Source: G963665185 sp963665185 (lineage in GTDB: Bacteria; Desulfobacterota; Desulfovibrionia; Desulfovibrionales; Desulfovibrionaceae). Taken from it: a DNA stretch of 64,000 bases. The translations under genes were made by a program, and so were the position numbers. The stretch spans positions 1 through 64,000 of the forward strand of contig CAXXPO010000024.1 in NCBI GenBank assembly GCA_963665185.2. The letters are read 5' to 3'. Positions within the stretch are counted from its first letter, which is position 1; each line of letters starts with the position of its first letter. Positions 42,281 to 49,766 of the stretch are shown here, piece by piece. The notes under the pieces are model-generated. The model did no database searches. It had not been told where the DNA came from and worked only from the letters and a program-made list of their open reading frames with translations.

Positions 42281-42491
42281 CTAGCTGTCCTCGCCGTCGG
42301 TGTCGGAGATGGAAGATTCTGGCGCCACGGCCTGGGGAGCGTTTTTCCCCCGCCTCGATGGTGTGCAGGACTTCCTGGTAGATGGGGGCGAAGTAGTCGG
42401 AGAAATTGGTGGGCGAAATACGGCCCAACTCGATGAATTTGACGATGATTTCCTTGGTGACCTGAACGGCCATTGATCGGGTCTTGTCCAT
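42281..42491 (-). CDS. Conserved small protein with one-base homopolymer frameshift
   Basis: ATG at 42491 with a good GGAGG. The first frame reads MDKTRSMAVQVTKEIIVKF then ELGRISPTNFSDYFAPIYQE, a sequence that looks like a real conserved Desulfovibrio protein, to EAGEK. A second frame, one base shifted, then reads NAPQAVAPESSISDTDGEDS to a TAG at 42281, just 3 bases before menG. The shift falls at a G5-A5 run (42342-42351). Removing one base would give a 69-residue protein with a hydrophilic acidic tail. Uncorrected, the first frame runs on with a poor, basic tail to 42237, overlapping menG. The function is unknown. Confidence 0.65.
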
Positions 42492-42770
42492 GACGCCTCC
42501 GGTATATGAATAAGCAGCCTGGTTTCCGGCTGGAGGATGCAAAAAACCCGCCCAGTGGGGGAAATGGCGTCGACCTGCACATGTAGGGAAACGCGGGGCG
42601 GGAAAAAGAAAGAAACCTTGGCAGCACCTTCCTTTTTCGGCCATGTAGCATGCACCTGCCGCAAAGTCGAGAGAGGCCCGGCAGGCAGGCCGCAAGCAAC
42701 GGTCGGCTTTTGTTTGTCGTGAGAAAATCAACCAGGCGGTACGCCCGGAAAGGTCTTGGGGACAGGGCAT
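42492..42770. other. Intergenic stretch upstream of the small frameshifted gene
   Basis: No supported gene. A CCCGCCC...GGGCGGG inverted pair (about 42546 and 42598) followed on the minus strand by TTTTTT lies 50 bases upstream of the small gene and might be a leader attenuator; the loop is long (about 45 bases), so support is weak. Confidence 0.35.
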
Positions 42771-42819
42771 AAAAAAAGTGCGGATTCCATGCGGTTCTTT
42801 TGGCGGGAATCTGCACTTT
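42771..42819 (-). terminator. Terminator downstream of the Asp-rich protein gene
   Basis: AAGTGCGGATTCC pairs with GGAATCTGCACTT (one mismatch), and on the minus strand seven T follow. The inverted-repeat element at 42842 lies between it and the gene's stop codon. Confidence 0.75.
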
Positions 42820-42841
42820 GTGTGCGGGAATGAACAAGGCC

Positions 42842-42967
42842 CAGGCTGCTGACAAAGGCCCGATAGCTGCGTTGCTTTGAAAAAAATCAAACTCTTGCGT
42901 ACCAGGAGTTACGCGCCGCCCTTGAATTTTTCTCGCACCCTGCTCTCAAACCGTTCTCAACAGCCTG
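42842..42967. repeat. Inverted-repeat element with CAGGCTGTTGA-type ends, copy 2
   Basis: CAGGCTGCTGA (42842-42852) and TCAACAGCCTG (42957-42967) are inverted ends (10 of 11). The core carries GTTGCTTTGAAAAAAATCAA, similar to copy 1 at 20980. It sits between the Asp-rich gene stop and its terminator. Confidence 0.75.
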
Positions 42968-43010
42968 TCAAATTGTGCTTTGCAATCAATCTGAGGACGT
43001 CGTTGTTTTT

Positions 43011-45092
43011 CTAGTCTTCGAAGTCTTCTTCCAAAGCTTCGATTTCCTCGCGAATGATACGGGCCGCGGCTTCAGGTACGGCCCGTTCGATTTCGCTGCG
43101 GATTTCCTCCATCAGCGAGGATCTGAGCAGGGCGGAGGCAGCATCAATGCGTTCGGAGACAGCGCTCTCCACCTTGTCTGTGAGCAGTGCCTCCAGACGT
43201 TGGCCCAGGGATTCTTCCAGGCTGCTCGCAATGCGTTCGGCCAGGGCGTTTTCATCCAGTGCGCTGTCCGGGACGTCGGCAGTGGCTGCACCGTGTTCGC
43301 GGAGGGAATCCAGCCTGGATTCCACGTTGTCGAGCAGTGCGGAAAAACGGTCTTCCAGGGCCTCGAACTGGGCGATTCCCTGTTCCAGACGGGCGATGCG
43401 ATCGGCCAGACTGTCCATGTCGCCGGAGTCCGCCGTGCCGGAAAGACCGTCGGCAGCCAATGCGGCCGCGCCGGCAACAGCACCGGCGACGAGCGTTTCT
43501 TCGGTAAAGGCGGATTCGTCCAGGCTGACCTTGTCGTCGTCCTGTTCGTCCAGGCCTTCGATGTCCTGGAGAAAATCGTCGATATCGTTGGCTGTGTCGT
43601 CGACCCCGTCCTGGGGGAGGACGGTCTGGTCGTCTTCCATTTCGTCGAGCATGCTCTGGATGTCGTCGTCCAGAGGTTGAGGCGTGGCCGTGGATTCCTC
43701 CATGTCTTCGAGCATGGCGTCCACGTCCGTGTCCGGGATGGCTTCCGGTGTCGGCTCCAGGCCGGCCATGGCGTCCATTTCGGAAGCGTCCTGGAAGGGG
43801 GCGGATTCCGGCCCGGTTTGGACAGCCTCCTCTCCAGACTCTTCGGGCTGCCCGGATTCCGGAGTGTCGAACATTGCGTCGGCAGCGTCCTGCCCGGCAG
43901 GGCCGCTGTCGCTGTCCTCCAATTCTCCGAGAATGGCCGCCAGGTCGTCATCGTCGGCCAGAGGATCGCCCGGTTCCAACTCTGCTTTTCCAGCCAGAAA
44001 GGCGTCGAACTGATCCTCGTCGGAAAGGGGGCTGCCTTCGGCACTTTCCGGCGCGGTATCTTCGGCCGACAGGTCGTCCAGGGCGTCGGCGTCGGGAGTT
44101 TGGGGAGCGTCCATGACGGCATCGTCCAGGATATCGTTCAGGTCGTCCAGGTCGTTCAGGTCGTCCAGATCGTTCATTGCATCGGGGGCATCGGCTTGTG
44201 CGGATTCGCTGTCAAGCTCGCCCAGGAGGTCGTCCAGATCATCCAGGTCGTCCGGAGCCGCGTCCGGTTTTTCAGGGAGTTCCGTAACATCGGGGACGGA
44301 TTCTGTTTCTCCCAGCAGGGCGTCCAGATCATCCAGATTGTCTGTTTTCCGGGGTTTTTCCGGTGCGGCGGAAATATTTTTTGCGGGAGCTGGCTCCATG
44401 TCCCCCAAAAGGTCGTCCAGATCGTCCAGTCCATCGAGATCAGCGGATTCGTCCGGGCCTTCGGGCATGGATGTGTTTTCGGAACTCTCCAGATCGGTCA
44501 TGTCGTCCAGATCGTCCAGGTCGCCCATGCCGGAGGGCGAGTCTGGCTCATGCGGCTCTGCGTCGTCGCCCAGGAGGTCGTCCAGATCGCCGAACTCATC
44601 CCCACCAGAGGACAGGTCGGCATCCGCGTGCGGAGAGTCCAGATCGCCCAGCAGGTCGTCGAGTTCGTCGTTGGCTCCCTGATCGGCGGCCGAAGCGTCG
44701 GTCTTCTCGCCGAGCATGGCTTCGATGTCGTCCTGCCCCGGAGACTTGGCGCTGCTGCCTCCCAGTTCTCCCAGGAGGTCGTCCAGATCGTCGGAATCGT
44801 CACCAACGTCCTGCGGGTTTTCCTTTTCAAGGCTGTCCAGGAGGTCGTCCAGTCCTTCGTCGGCCAGATCGGTGGGATCAGGGGCGCCAGCCTCGGCTTC
44901 GTCCAGCAGATCGTCAAAGGAAATGTCTTCGTCCCCGGCGGACACGTCGCCCGCATCGCCGCCCAGCAGGGCGTCGAGGTCATCCCCGGCGTCTGCGAAG
45001 CTTCCGCCGGATGTATTGCCTTCCTCGATGATGTCGGTCAGTTCAATGATGTCGTCATCGAATGCATTGCTGTCGGGAGGGGTGGGACACAT
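43011..45092 (-). CDS. Very acidic protein with DLDDLLG repeats and C-terminal coiled coil
   Basis: 693 residues, with Asp and Glu forming a large part. The first ~400 residues contain about a dozen spaced copies of a DLDDLLG/DLDALLG motif in Asp-rich linkers (e.g. EFGDLDDLLGDDAEP, GLDDLDDLLGDMEP). Residues ~545-575 hold a short Ala-rich hydrophobic stretch (TLVAGAVAGAAALAADGL), followed by a long alpha-helical/coiled-coil tail (RIARLEQGIAQFEALEDRF, ...EEIRSEIERAVPEAAARI). No signal peptide is seen. GAGGT precedes the ATG. It lies 75 bases after cytochrome c3 with a terminator between, so it probably has its own signals. I do not recognise a named family; a scaffold or ion-binding role is only inference. 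Confidence 0.88.
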   Translation of the reverse strand: MCPTPPDSNAFDDDIIELTDIIEEGNTSGGSFADAGDDLDALLGGDAGDVSAGDEDISFDDLLDEAEAGAPDPTDLADEGLDDLLDSLEKENPQDVGDDSDDLDDLLGELGGSSAKSPGQDDIEAMLGEKTDASAADQGANDELDDLLGDLDSPHADADLSSGGDEFGDLDDLLGDDAEPHEPDSPSGMGDLDDLDDMTDLESSENTSMPEGPDESADLDGLDDLDDLLGDMEPAPAKNISAAPEKPRKTDNLDDLDALLGETESVPDVTELPEKPDAAPDDLDDLDDLLGELDSESAQADAPDAMNDLDDLNDLDDLNDILDDAVMDAPQTPDADALDDLSAEDTAPESAEGSPLSDEDQFDAFLAGKAELEPGDPLADDDDLAAILGELEDSDSGPAGQDAADAMFDTPESGQPEESGEEAVQTGPESAPFQDASEMDAMAGLEPTPEAIPDTDVDAMLEDMEESTATPQPLDDDIQSMLDEMEDDQTVLPQDGVDDTANDIDDFLQDIEGLDEQDDDKVSLDESAFTEETLVAGAVAGAAALAADGLSGTADSGDMDSLADRIARLEQGIAQFEALEDRFSALLDNVESRLDSLREHGAATADVPDSALDENALAERIASSLEESLGQRLEALLTDKVESAVSERIDAASALLRSSLMEEIRSEIERAVPEAAARIIREEIEALEEDFED

Positions 45093-45121
45093 GGGCTACC
45101 TCGCCGTGGACGTTGTATGGG

Positions 45122-45149
45122 AAAAAAAGGGGCCGCGAGGCGGCCCCTT
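45122..45149 (-). terminator. Terminator of cytochrome c3
   Basis: AAGGGGCCGC-GAG-GCGGCCCCTT, with seven T following on the minus strand. About 20 bases after the cytochrome stop. Confidence 0.92.
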
Positions 45150-45167
45150 ATGAAAGCCTTCAGGCTG

Positions 45168-45548
45168 CTACTGCTTGGGGTGGCACTCGGTACATTTGGT
45201 GGGACCCTTCTTGTCCTTCTTGTGGCAGCCCACACAGCTTTTGTCGTCCTTGCTGTGGAAGGCGGCATAGAAGGAGGCGTCGCCCTTCTTGGAGGCCATG
45301 TCGGTGTGGCAGCCGGAGGCGGAGCAGGGCTGGATGGCACCGGCACCGTCCCACTTGTGATGGCAGTCCTTACATTCAACAGTGGCGTGGCCCTTGTGCG
45401 AGAATGCTACGGGAGCTTTGGTCATAGTGGCTCCGCCAGGGGCCTTCATGACCATGTCGGCGGGAGCGTCCACGGCAAATGCGGCCGGAATGGCCATCAG
45501 GCATACAAGCGCGGCGCTGACCAGGCTCACGATCAAAGATTTCCTCAT
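45168..45548 (-). CDS. Tetraheme cytochrome c3 (type I)
   Basis: 126-residue precursor. Signal peptide MRKSLIVSLVSAALVCLMAI...AFA cleaved after about residue 25. Heme motifs: Cys59-Cys62-His63, Cys75-Cys80-His81 (the CxxxxCH variant), Cys105-Cys108-His109 and Cys119-Cys122-His123; further His residues (e.g. FSHKGH) can be the axial ligands. It is the main periplasmic electron carrier between hydrogenases or formate dehydrogenase and membrane complexes. GGAGG lies about 10 bases before the ATG. A plausible promoter is at 45606-45634 and a strong terminator follows, so it is monocistronic. Confidence 0.97.
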   Translation of the reverse strand: MRKSLIVSLVSAALVCLMAIPAAFAVDAPADMVMKAPGGATMTKAPVAFSHKGHATVECKDCHHKWDGAGAIQPCSASGCHTDMASKKGDASFYAAFHSKDDKSCVGCHKKDKKGPTKCTECHPKQ

Positions 45549-45605
45549 CCTGTCTATACCTCCTTACCTCACAATAAAAATTTAGAACACAATGCAATCA
45601 CCACC

Positions 45606-45634
45606 AATTAAGAGAAGGCGATGTCCTGTGTCAA
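45606..45634 (-). promoter_or_regulatory. Candidate promoter of cytochrome c3
   Basis: On the minus strand TTGACA, a 17-base spacer and TTAATT, about 58 bases upstream of the ATG. The -35 box is perfect, the -10 box only moderate. Confidence 0.5.
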
Positions 45635-45670
45635 GGCACATGACCCGGACACGACATGCCTGCCCGTCTC

Positions 45671-46525
45671 TTACGAGTTGTCGAGGCTGTATTTTTTATC
45701 ATAGCCTCTGGGGGTAAGCATGCGCAACCCTTGTGTTGTCTTGATTGTGCGCGTGGTGCTGTTCCCTATCACGAGAATACTCAGCATATCAACAAGGGAA
45801 GTATCGAAATTCTTCAGGGAATGTACGCTGACGGTTTCCCCGGTGCGGTTTGCATTGCGCACCAGCCCTACAGGTGTTTCTCCGCTTCTGTGGACGGAGA
45901 TGATTTCCAGAGCCTTGTCCAGCTGCCAGTCGCGGCGTTGGGAGCGGGGATTGTACAATACAATGACGAAATCCCCCCTGGCCGCCATTTCCAGGCGCAG
46001 GGCTATTTTTTCCCATGGAGTGAGCAGGTCGCTCAGGCTGACGACCGCAAAATCGTGCATGAGCGGCGCCCCCAGCAGAGCTGCCGCTGCGGCCAGGGCG
46101 GGAATGCCCGGAACGATGCGCACGTCCAGGCGGGTATTCAGCCCCCTGGCCCCGACCAGTTCCAGAACAAGGCCGGACATGCCGTACACGCCCGCATCGC
46201 CGCTGGATACCACCACGGCGTTTTTGCCCTGCACCGCCAGATCAATGGCCGCGTTGCAGCGGTCCACTTCCTTCATCATGCCGGTGGAGTGCACGTCCTT
46301 GCCCTGCAGCAGTTCGGGAGGCACAAGTTCCAGATACGTCGTGTAGCCGACCACTGCGTCGGCGTCGGCAATGGCCTGGGCGGCCTCGGGTGCGCAAAGG
46401 GCCGGTCCTCCCGGCCCCAGGCCGACGACGGTTACAGAGCCACAGCCAGGGTCACCCGTTCGCTTTTGCTTTTGGATACAATCAGACGGTTGGTCCGGGC
46501 CAGTGTCATGGCAGCGGCTTCGCAT
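45671..46525 (-). CDS. cobJ: Precorrin-3B C17-methyltransferase
   Basis: 284 residues. The TP-methylase fold begins at VTVVGLGPGGPAL (residue ~31), then GYTTYLELVP, VVVSSGDAGVYGMSG, VRIVPGIPALAAAAALLGAPL, FVIVLYNPRSQRRDW. It adds a methyl and contracts the ring in cobalamin synthesis; in anaerobes the equivalent is CbiH. The only in-frame start is the ATG at 46525 (GGGAG about 10 bases upstream), which adds ~28 residues and overlaps cbiG by 94 bases; the usual CobJ starts close to VTVVGLG. Last gene of the tetrapyrrole unit. Confidence 0.9.
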   Translation of the reverse strand: MRSRCHDTGPDQPSDCIQKQKRTGDPGCGSVTVVGLGPGGPALCAPEAAQAIADADAVVGYTTYLELVPPELLQGKDVHSTGMMKEVDRCNAAIDLAVQGKNAVVVSSGDAGVYGMSGLVLELVGARGLNTRLDVRIVPGIPALAAAAALLGAPLMHDFAVVSLSDLLTPWEKIALRLEMAARGDFVIVLYNPRSQRRDWQLDKALEIISVHRSGETPVGLVRNANRTGETVSVHSLKNFDTSLVDMLSILVIGNSTTRTIKTTQGLRMLTPRGYDKKYSLDNS

Positions 46526-47463
46526 ACGCTTTCAACTCCCACGTGATGTTTGACGCGGCTGGAGGGGGTGGGCACGGCCACATGCTCCAGCTCTTCGGGG
46601 CTGTAAAAGGTGATGGGCACGCCGAGCTGCCCGGCCGCTTCCAGGAGTCCCGGCTCGTCGCTCTTGGCATTTATGGATGCCAACCCTGCTATGCTTTCCG
46701 TGTACAATTCATTTGATGCAAAAACCGTACTCAGGTGGTCTAATATTTCTTTTGCAGGAACGTCCTTGCGGCAGCCTACGCCGACGGACAAAACCGGGGG
46801 ATGCAGCCGGAGATGGCAGGGCGCGGCGGGTTGGACGCGATAATCCACCCAGACTGCGCAGGCAGCCTCGGCTGCCTCTTTTTTGTCCGCAGGCTGGAAA
46901 AAATGTGCGTTTTCCGGCTGGGTGGAGAGGTTCAGCCGGTTGTCCGGGTCGTACAGGGCGGCTTGGCCTCCGTCCAGCAGAAAGCCGCTGACATGCTTTA
47001 TGGCTTCCGGATTGCCGATGACCAGCCCGGTTTCCTGGGCCAACAGGTCGATGGACGGAACGGCCTGCCTGTCAGTGCCCGTGGTGATGACGGCCTGTCC
47101 GCCGGTGATGTCCGCGATGTCGCGGGCCAGGGCGTTGCCGCCTCCCAGATGGCCGCCGACCAGGCTGACGCAGAAGGCGCCGTCCTGGTCCACCACCAGC
47201 ACGCACGGATCGTCCGTCTTGCTTTTGAGGTGGGGGGCAATGGCGCGGACGGCAATGCCGGCCGCGCCTACAAAGATATGTGCCGGGTGGCTGGAAAAGG
47301 TTGCGGCCATCAGTTCGTGGATGGACTCGAAGCTGCTTTCGCCGGGGCGGGCGCACCGGGTATGCAGATGGACATGTCCTTTGGTCAGAAGGCCCAGGCG
47401 GCGGGCCAGGGCGGCCCCTTGCCGGGTGAAGGCGTAAATGGCGGGAGATGGTGCAGTGGGCAT
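46432..47463 (-). CDS. cbiG: Cobalt-precorrin-5A hydrolase
   Basis: 343 residues. IYAFTRQGAALARRLG, FVGAAGIAVRAIAPHLKSKTDDPCVLVVDQDGAFCVSLVGGHLGGGNALARDIA (quoted for the family; key part is VVDQDGAFCVSLVGGHLGG), VSVGVGCRKDVPAKEI near the C-terminal domain and IAGLASINAKSDEPGL. It opens the lactone ring of cobalt-precorrin-5A, in the anaerobic branch of B12 synthesis. The start MPTAPSPAIYAF has AGGGA just upstream; earlier frame residues overlap hemL. 67 bases after hemL. Confidence 0.92.
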   Translation of the reverse strand: MPTAPSPAIYAFTRQGAALARRLGLLTKGHVHLHTRCARPGESSFESIHELMAATFSSHPAHIFVGAAGIAVRAIAPHLKSKTDDPCVLVVDQDGAFCVSLVGGHLGGGNALARDIADITGGQAVITTGTDRQAVPSIDLLAQETGLVIGNPEAIKHVSGFLLDGGQAALYDPDNRLNLSTQPENAHFFQPADKKEAAEAACAVWVDYRVQPAAPCHLRLHPPVLSVGVGCRKDVPAKEILDHLSTVFASNELYTESIAGLASINAKSDEPGLLEAAGQLGVPITFYSPEELEHVAVPTPSSRVKHHVGVESVCEAAAMTLARTNRLIVSKSKSERVTLAVAL

Positions 47464-47530
47464 ATGGTCCCTGACGATTGAAGACGGCCCGGACGAAGGC
47501 ATTGTGCGCAACTTCCGGGCCGGAATTGGT

Positions 47531-48799
47531 TTACGGATTGAACGAGCGGGCAGCTTCCAGAACTCGGGCGAAATCCTCGTCGGTATGGGCGAACGAGGTG
47601 AATGTGCACTCGAACGCGCTGGGCGCGAGGAACACGCCATGTTCGCGCATATGGCGGAAGTATTTGGCGTACATGTCGCAGTCGCCCTTGGATGCCGAGG
47701 CAAAGTCGGTAACCGGCCCCTCGGTGAAGAACAGGGTGAAGACCGAGGCGATCTGGTTGCAGGTTACGGGCAGACCCTTGTCGCGCAGGATGGAAACCAG
47801 TTCGCGGGCCAGTTTTTCCGTGCGTTTTTCCAGACCGTCGTAATCCTGTTTGGTGAGCAGGCGGATGGTGGCTAGTCCCGCGGCCATGGCAACCGGGTTT
47901 CCGGCCAGGGTTCCGGCCTGGTACACGCCGCCGCACGGGGCGATGTTCCGCATCAGGTCGGCGCGGCCTCCGTAGGCGCCCACAGGCATGCCGCCGCCGA
48001 TGATCTTGCCCAGGCAGGTCAGGTCCGGGGCGATGTTGAAACGATCCTGTGCGCCGCCGAGTCCCAGACGGAAGCCGGTGATGACCTCGTCGAAAATGAG
48101 CAGGGATTCGTATTTGAGGGTCAGGTCGCGCAGCCCTTCCAGAAAGCCTTTCCGGGCCGGGACGCAACCCATGTTGCCGGCCATGGGCTCCACAATGACT
48201 GCGGCGATGTCGTCTCCGTGCTCCTCGAACAGGTCGGCCACGGCCTCGACGTCGTTGTAGGGGGCCAGCAGGGTGTGGGCCACGGTTTCCGCGGGAACGC
48301 CAGGCGTGCCGGGGATGCTCAGGGTGGCAAGGCCCGACCCCGCGCTGGCCAGAAAGGTGTCGCTGTGGCCGTGGTAGCCGCCGATGAATTTGACCACCTT
48401 GGCCCGTCCGGTCACGCCGCGCGCCAGGCGCAGGGCGCTCATGGTGGCTTCTGTTCCGGAATTGACCATGCGCACCATCTCCACGCCGGGCATGGAATCC
48501 ACGATGATCTTGGCCAGGTCCACCTCGTCGCGACAGGGTGCGCCGAAGCTGCAGCCGAAGTCCACGGCGGCGTGGATGGACTCCGTGACGTAGGGATTGT
48601 TGTGTCCCAGGAGCATGGGCCCCCAGGACAGGACCATGTCCACCAGATCCTGGCCGTCCACGGTTTCGATGTGCCCTTTGTCCGCGCTGTCGATGAACAG
48701 GGGGTCGACGCCTACGGATTTGCAGGCCCGGACCGGCGAGTTGACCCCGCCCGGGATGTATTTGACGGCTTCGGCGAAAAGTTTTTTAGACTGGCTCAT
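47531..48799 (-). CDS. hemL: Glutamate-1-semialdehyde 2,1-aminomutase
   Basis: 422 residues, standard length. AVKYIPGGVNSPVRACKSV, DMVLSWGPMLLGHNNPYV, VNSGTEATMSALRLARG, FIGGYHGHSDTFL, LIFDEVITGFRLGLGG and the PLP lysine in CLGKIIGGGMPVGAYGG. It makes 5-aminolevulinate by the C5 route, the entry to heme, siroheme and B12. Its start overlaps the siroheme-decarboxylase gene by 14 bases. AGGA precedes the ATG. Confidence 0.95.
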   Translation of the reverse strand: MSQSKKLFAEAVKYIPGGVNSPVRACKSVGVDPLFIDSADKGHIETVDGQDLVDMVLSWGPMLLGHNNPYVTESIHAAVDFGCSFGAPCRDEVDLAKIIVDSMPGVEMVRMVNSGTEATMSALRLARGVTGRAKVVKFIGGYHGHSDTFLASAGSGLATLSIPGTPGVPAETVAHTLLAPYNDVEAVADLFEEHGDDIAAVIVEPMAGNMGCVPARKGFLEGLRDLTLKYESLLIFDEVITGFRLGLGGAQDRFNIAPDLTCLGKIIGGGMPVGAYGGRADLMRNIAPCGGVYQAGTLAGNPVAMAAGLATIRLLTKQDYDGLEKRTEKLARELVSILRDKGLPVTCNQIASVFTLFFTEGPVTDFASASKGDCDMYAKYFRHMREHGVFLAPSAFECTFTSFAHTDEDFARVLEAARSFNP

Positions 48800-49298
48800 T
48801 ATATCCTTCCTCGTCCTCGCAAAAGTATATCATGGAGGTTTTTTTCAGTTCGCGCATGCTTTCCAGGATGTCGTATTGCCGGATTCCCGTCTGGCCGACA
48901 AGCTCTTCGGCCACGCGCAGGCAATCGCCCGGGTCTTCGCCATGGATCATGGTGTAGAAGTTGTACGGCCAGTCCATGCAGTTGCGGCGGACATAGCAAT
49001 GGGAAATTTCCGGGCGGGCGGAAAATATGCGTCCGGCCTCGTCCAGGTCCACATCGTCTTCGGCATACCATGCAACCATGGCGTTGTGGCCGTAGCCTGC
49101 CTTCTGGTGGCGCAGGGTGGCCCCGAAACGGCGTATGACTCCGTTGTCCTTGAGCTGCCGCACCAGCTCGAGAACCTCGTCCTCTTCCAACCCCACCAGG
49201 GCGGCGATGTCGGCAAATGGAGTGGCCGAATCCGGCAGGTTGCGTTGCAGGATAGCCAGGGCCTTTTTCTGTTTGTCGCTGAAATTGAGATCTGCCAT
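48786..49298 (-). CDS. Siroheme decarboxylase subunit (AhbA/AhbB, NirD/G/L family)
   Basis: 170 residues. An N-terminal Lrp/AsnC-like winged helix (FADIAALVGLEEDEVLELVR, GVIRRFGATLRHQKAG) and a C-terminal RAM-like domain with AMVAWYAEDDVD, the CYVRRNCMDWPYNFYTMIHG segment and a Cys/His-rich end. AhbAB removes acetate-derived carboxyls from siroheme on the alternative route to heme, used by Desulfovibrio. Only one subunit gene is present here; its partner is presumably elsewhere. The start MADLNFSDKQKKAL is chosen, with GAGGT about 13 bases upstream. Overlaps hemL, so heme and B12 steps are cotranscribed. Confidence 0.9.
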   Translation of the reverse strand: MADLNFSDKQKKALAILQRNLPDSATPFADIAALVGLEEDEVLELVRQLKDNGVIRRFGATLRHQKAGYGHNAMVAWYAEDDVDLDEAGRIFSARPEISHCYVRRNCMDWPYNFYTMIHGEDPGDCLRVAEELVGQTGIRQYDILESMRELKKTSMIYFCEDEEGYNEPV

Positions 49299-49553
49299 GG
49301 CCGGGTAGATACCTCGTGGCGTTGTATTTCGCAAGTTGTGTGACGAAGAGGCAACCGAAAAGCGGGCTGCGGAATCTTGACTTCCTTCCCTGCATGTCTA
49401 TTGTAAAAGTACACCTGGAGCGCAGGACGGTTGGTTCGGCGGGAGAATCAACATAAAGAGAATCGTTAGGGCCCCTGGCCCATTTTACAAAGGGTTCTCA
49501 GACCACCAGTCGACGGCGCTCCGGGTTTTTCAGTCTGACTGGAAAGGCCGGAT
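49299..49553. other. Intergenic region upstream of the tetrapyrrole operon
   Basis: No supported gene. It presumably holds the promoter of the ahb-hemL-cbiG-cobJ unit; no convincing -35/-10 pair was identified. The adjacent 49554-49735 stretch holds the two duplicated terminators of the biotin operon. Confidence 0.4.
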
Positions 49554-49621
49554 GACTTCGTTGCCGCAAAAAATGAAACCCCTCGCGTATGGAAGAATAC
49601 GCGTCGGGTCTTCCTTTTTTT
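49554..49621. terminator. Terminator copy 1 of a tandem duplication
   Basis: ACCCCTCGCGTAT pairs with ATACGCGTCGGGT (two mismatches) around GGAAGA and is followed on the plus strand by CTTCCTTTTTTTT. The stretch AAGGCCGGATGACTTCGTTG...GTATGGAAGAA is repeated about 115 bases downstream. Confidence 0.65.
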
Positions 49622-49667
49622 TACGCCTCGTTCTCCGACCTTTCGAGCCAGACTGTTTTTTCTGGTA

Positions 49668-49735
49668 AGGCCGGATGGCTTCGTTGCCGCAAAAAAAGAA
49701 ACCCTCGCGTATGGAAGAAAACCGAGGGCTTTTTT
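49668..49735. terminator. Terminator copy 2, directly after bioB
   Basis: CCCTCG pairs with CGAGGG around a 15-base loop; T-runs exist in both directions. About 45 bases match copy 1 with only 3-4 differences. It ends the minus-strand biotin operon, 30 bases after bioB. Confidence 0.75.
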
Positions 49736-49766
49736 GTATCCTGTTTTTCCCGGAACCGTCCGGGAG

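Noticed and set aside
42340..42351. A programmed -1 frameshift signal (AAAAAC) in the small gene before menG
   Set aside because: The needed shift is +1 (skipping one base), which does not fit a -1 slippery heptamer; a homopolymer error or mutation is simpler.
42975..45611. An 878-codon plus-strand frame with FQV-rich repeats
   Set aside because: It is the mirror of the Asp-rich repeat gene; its repeats come from the DLDDLLG codons.
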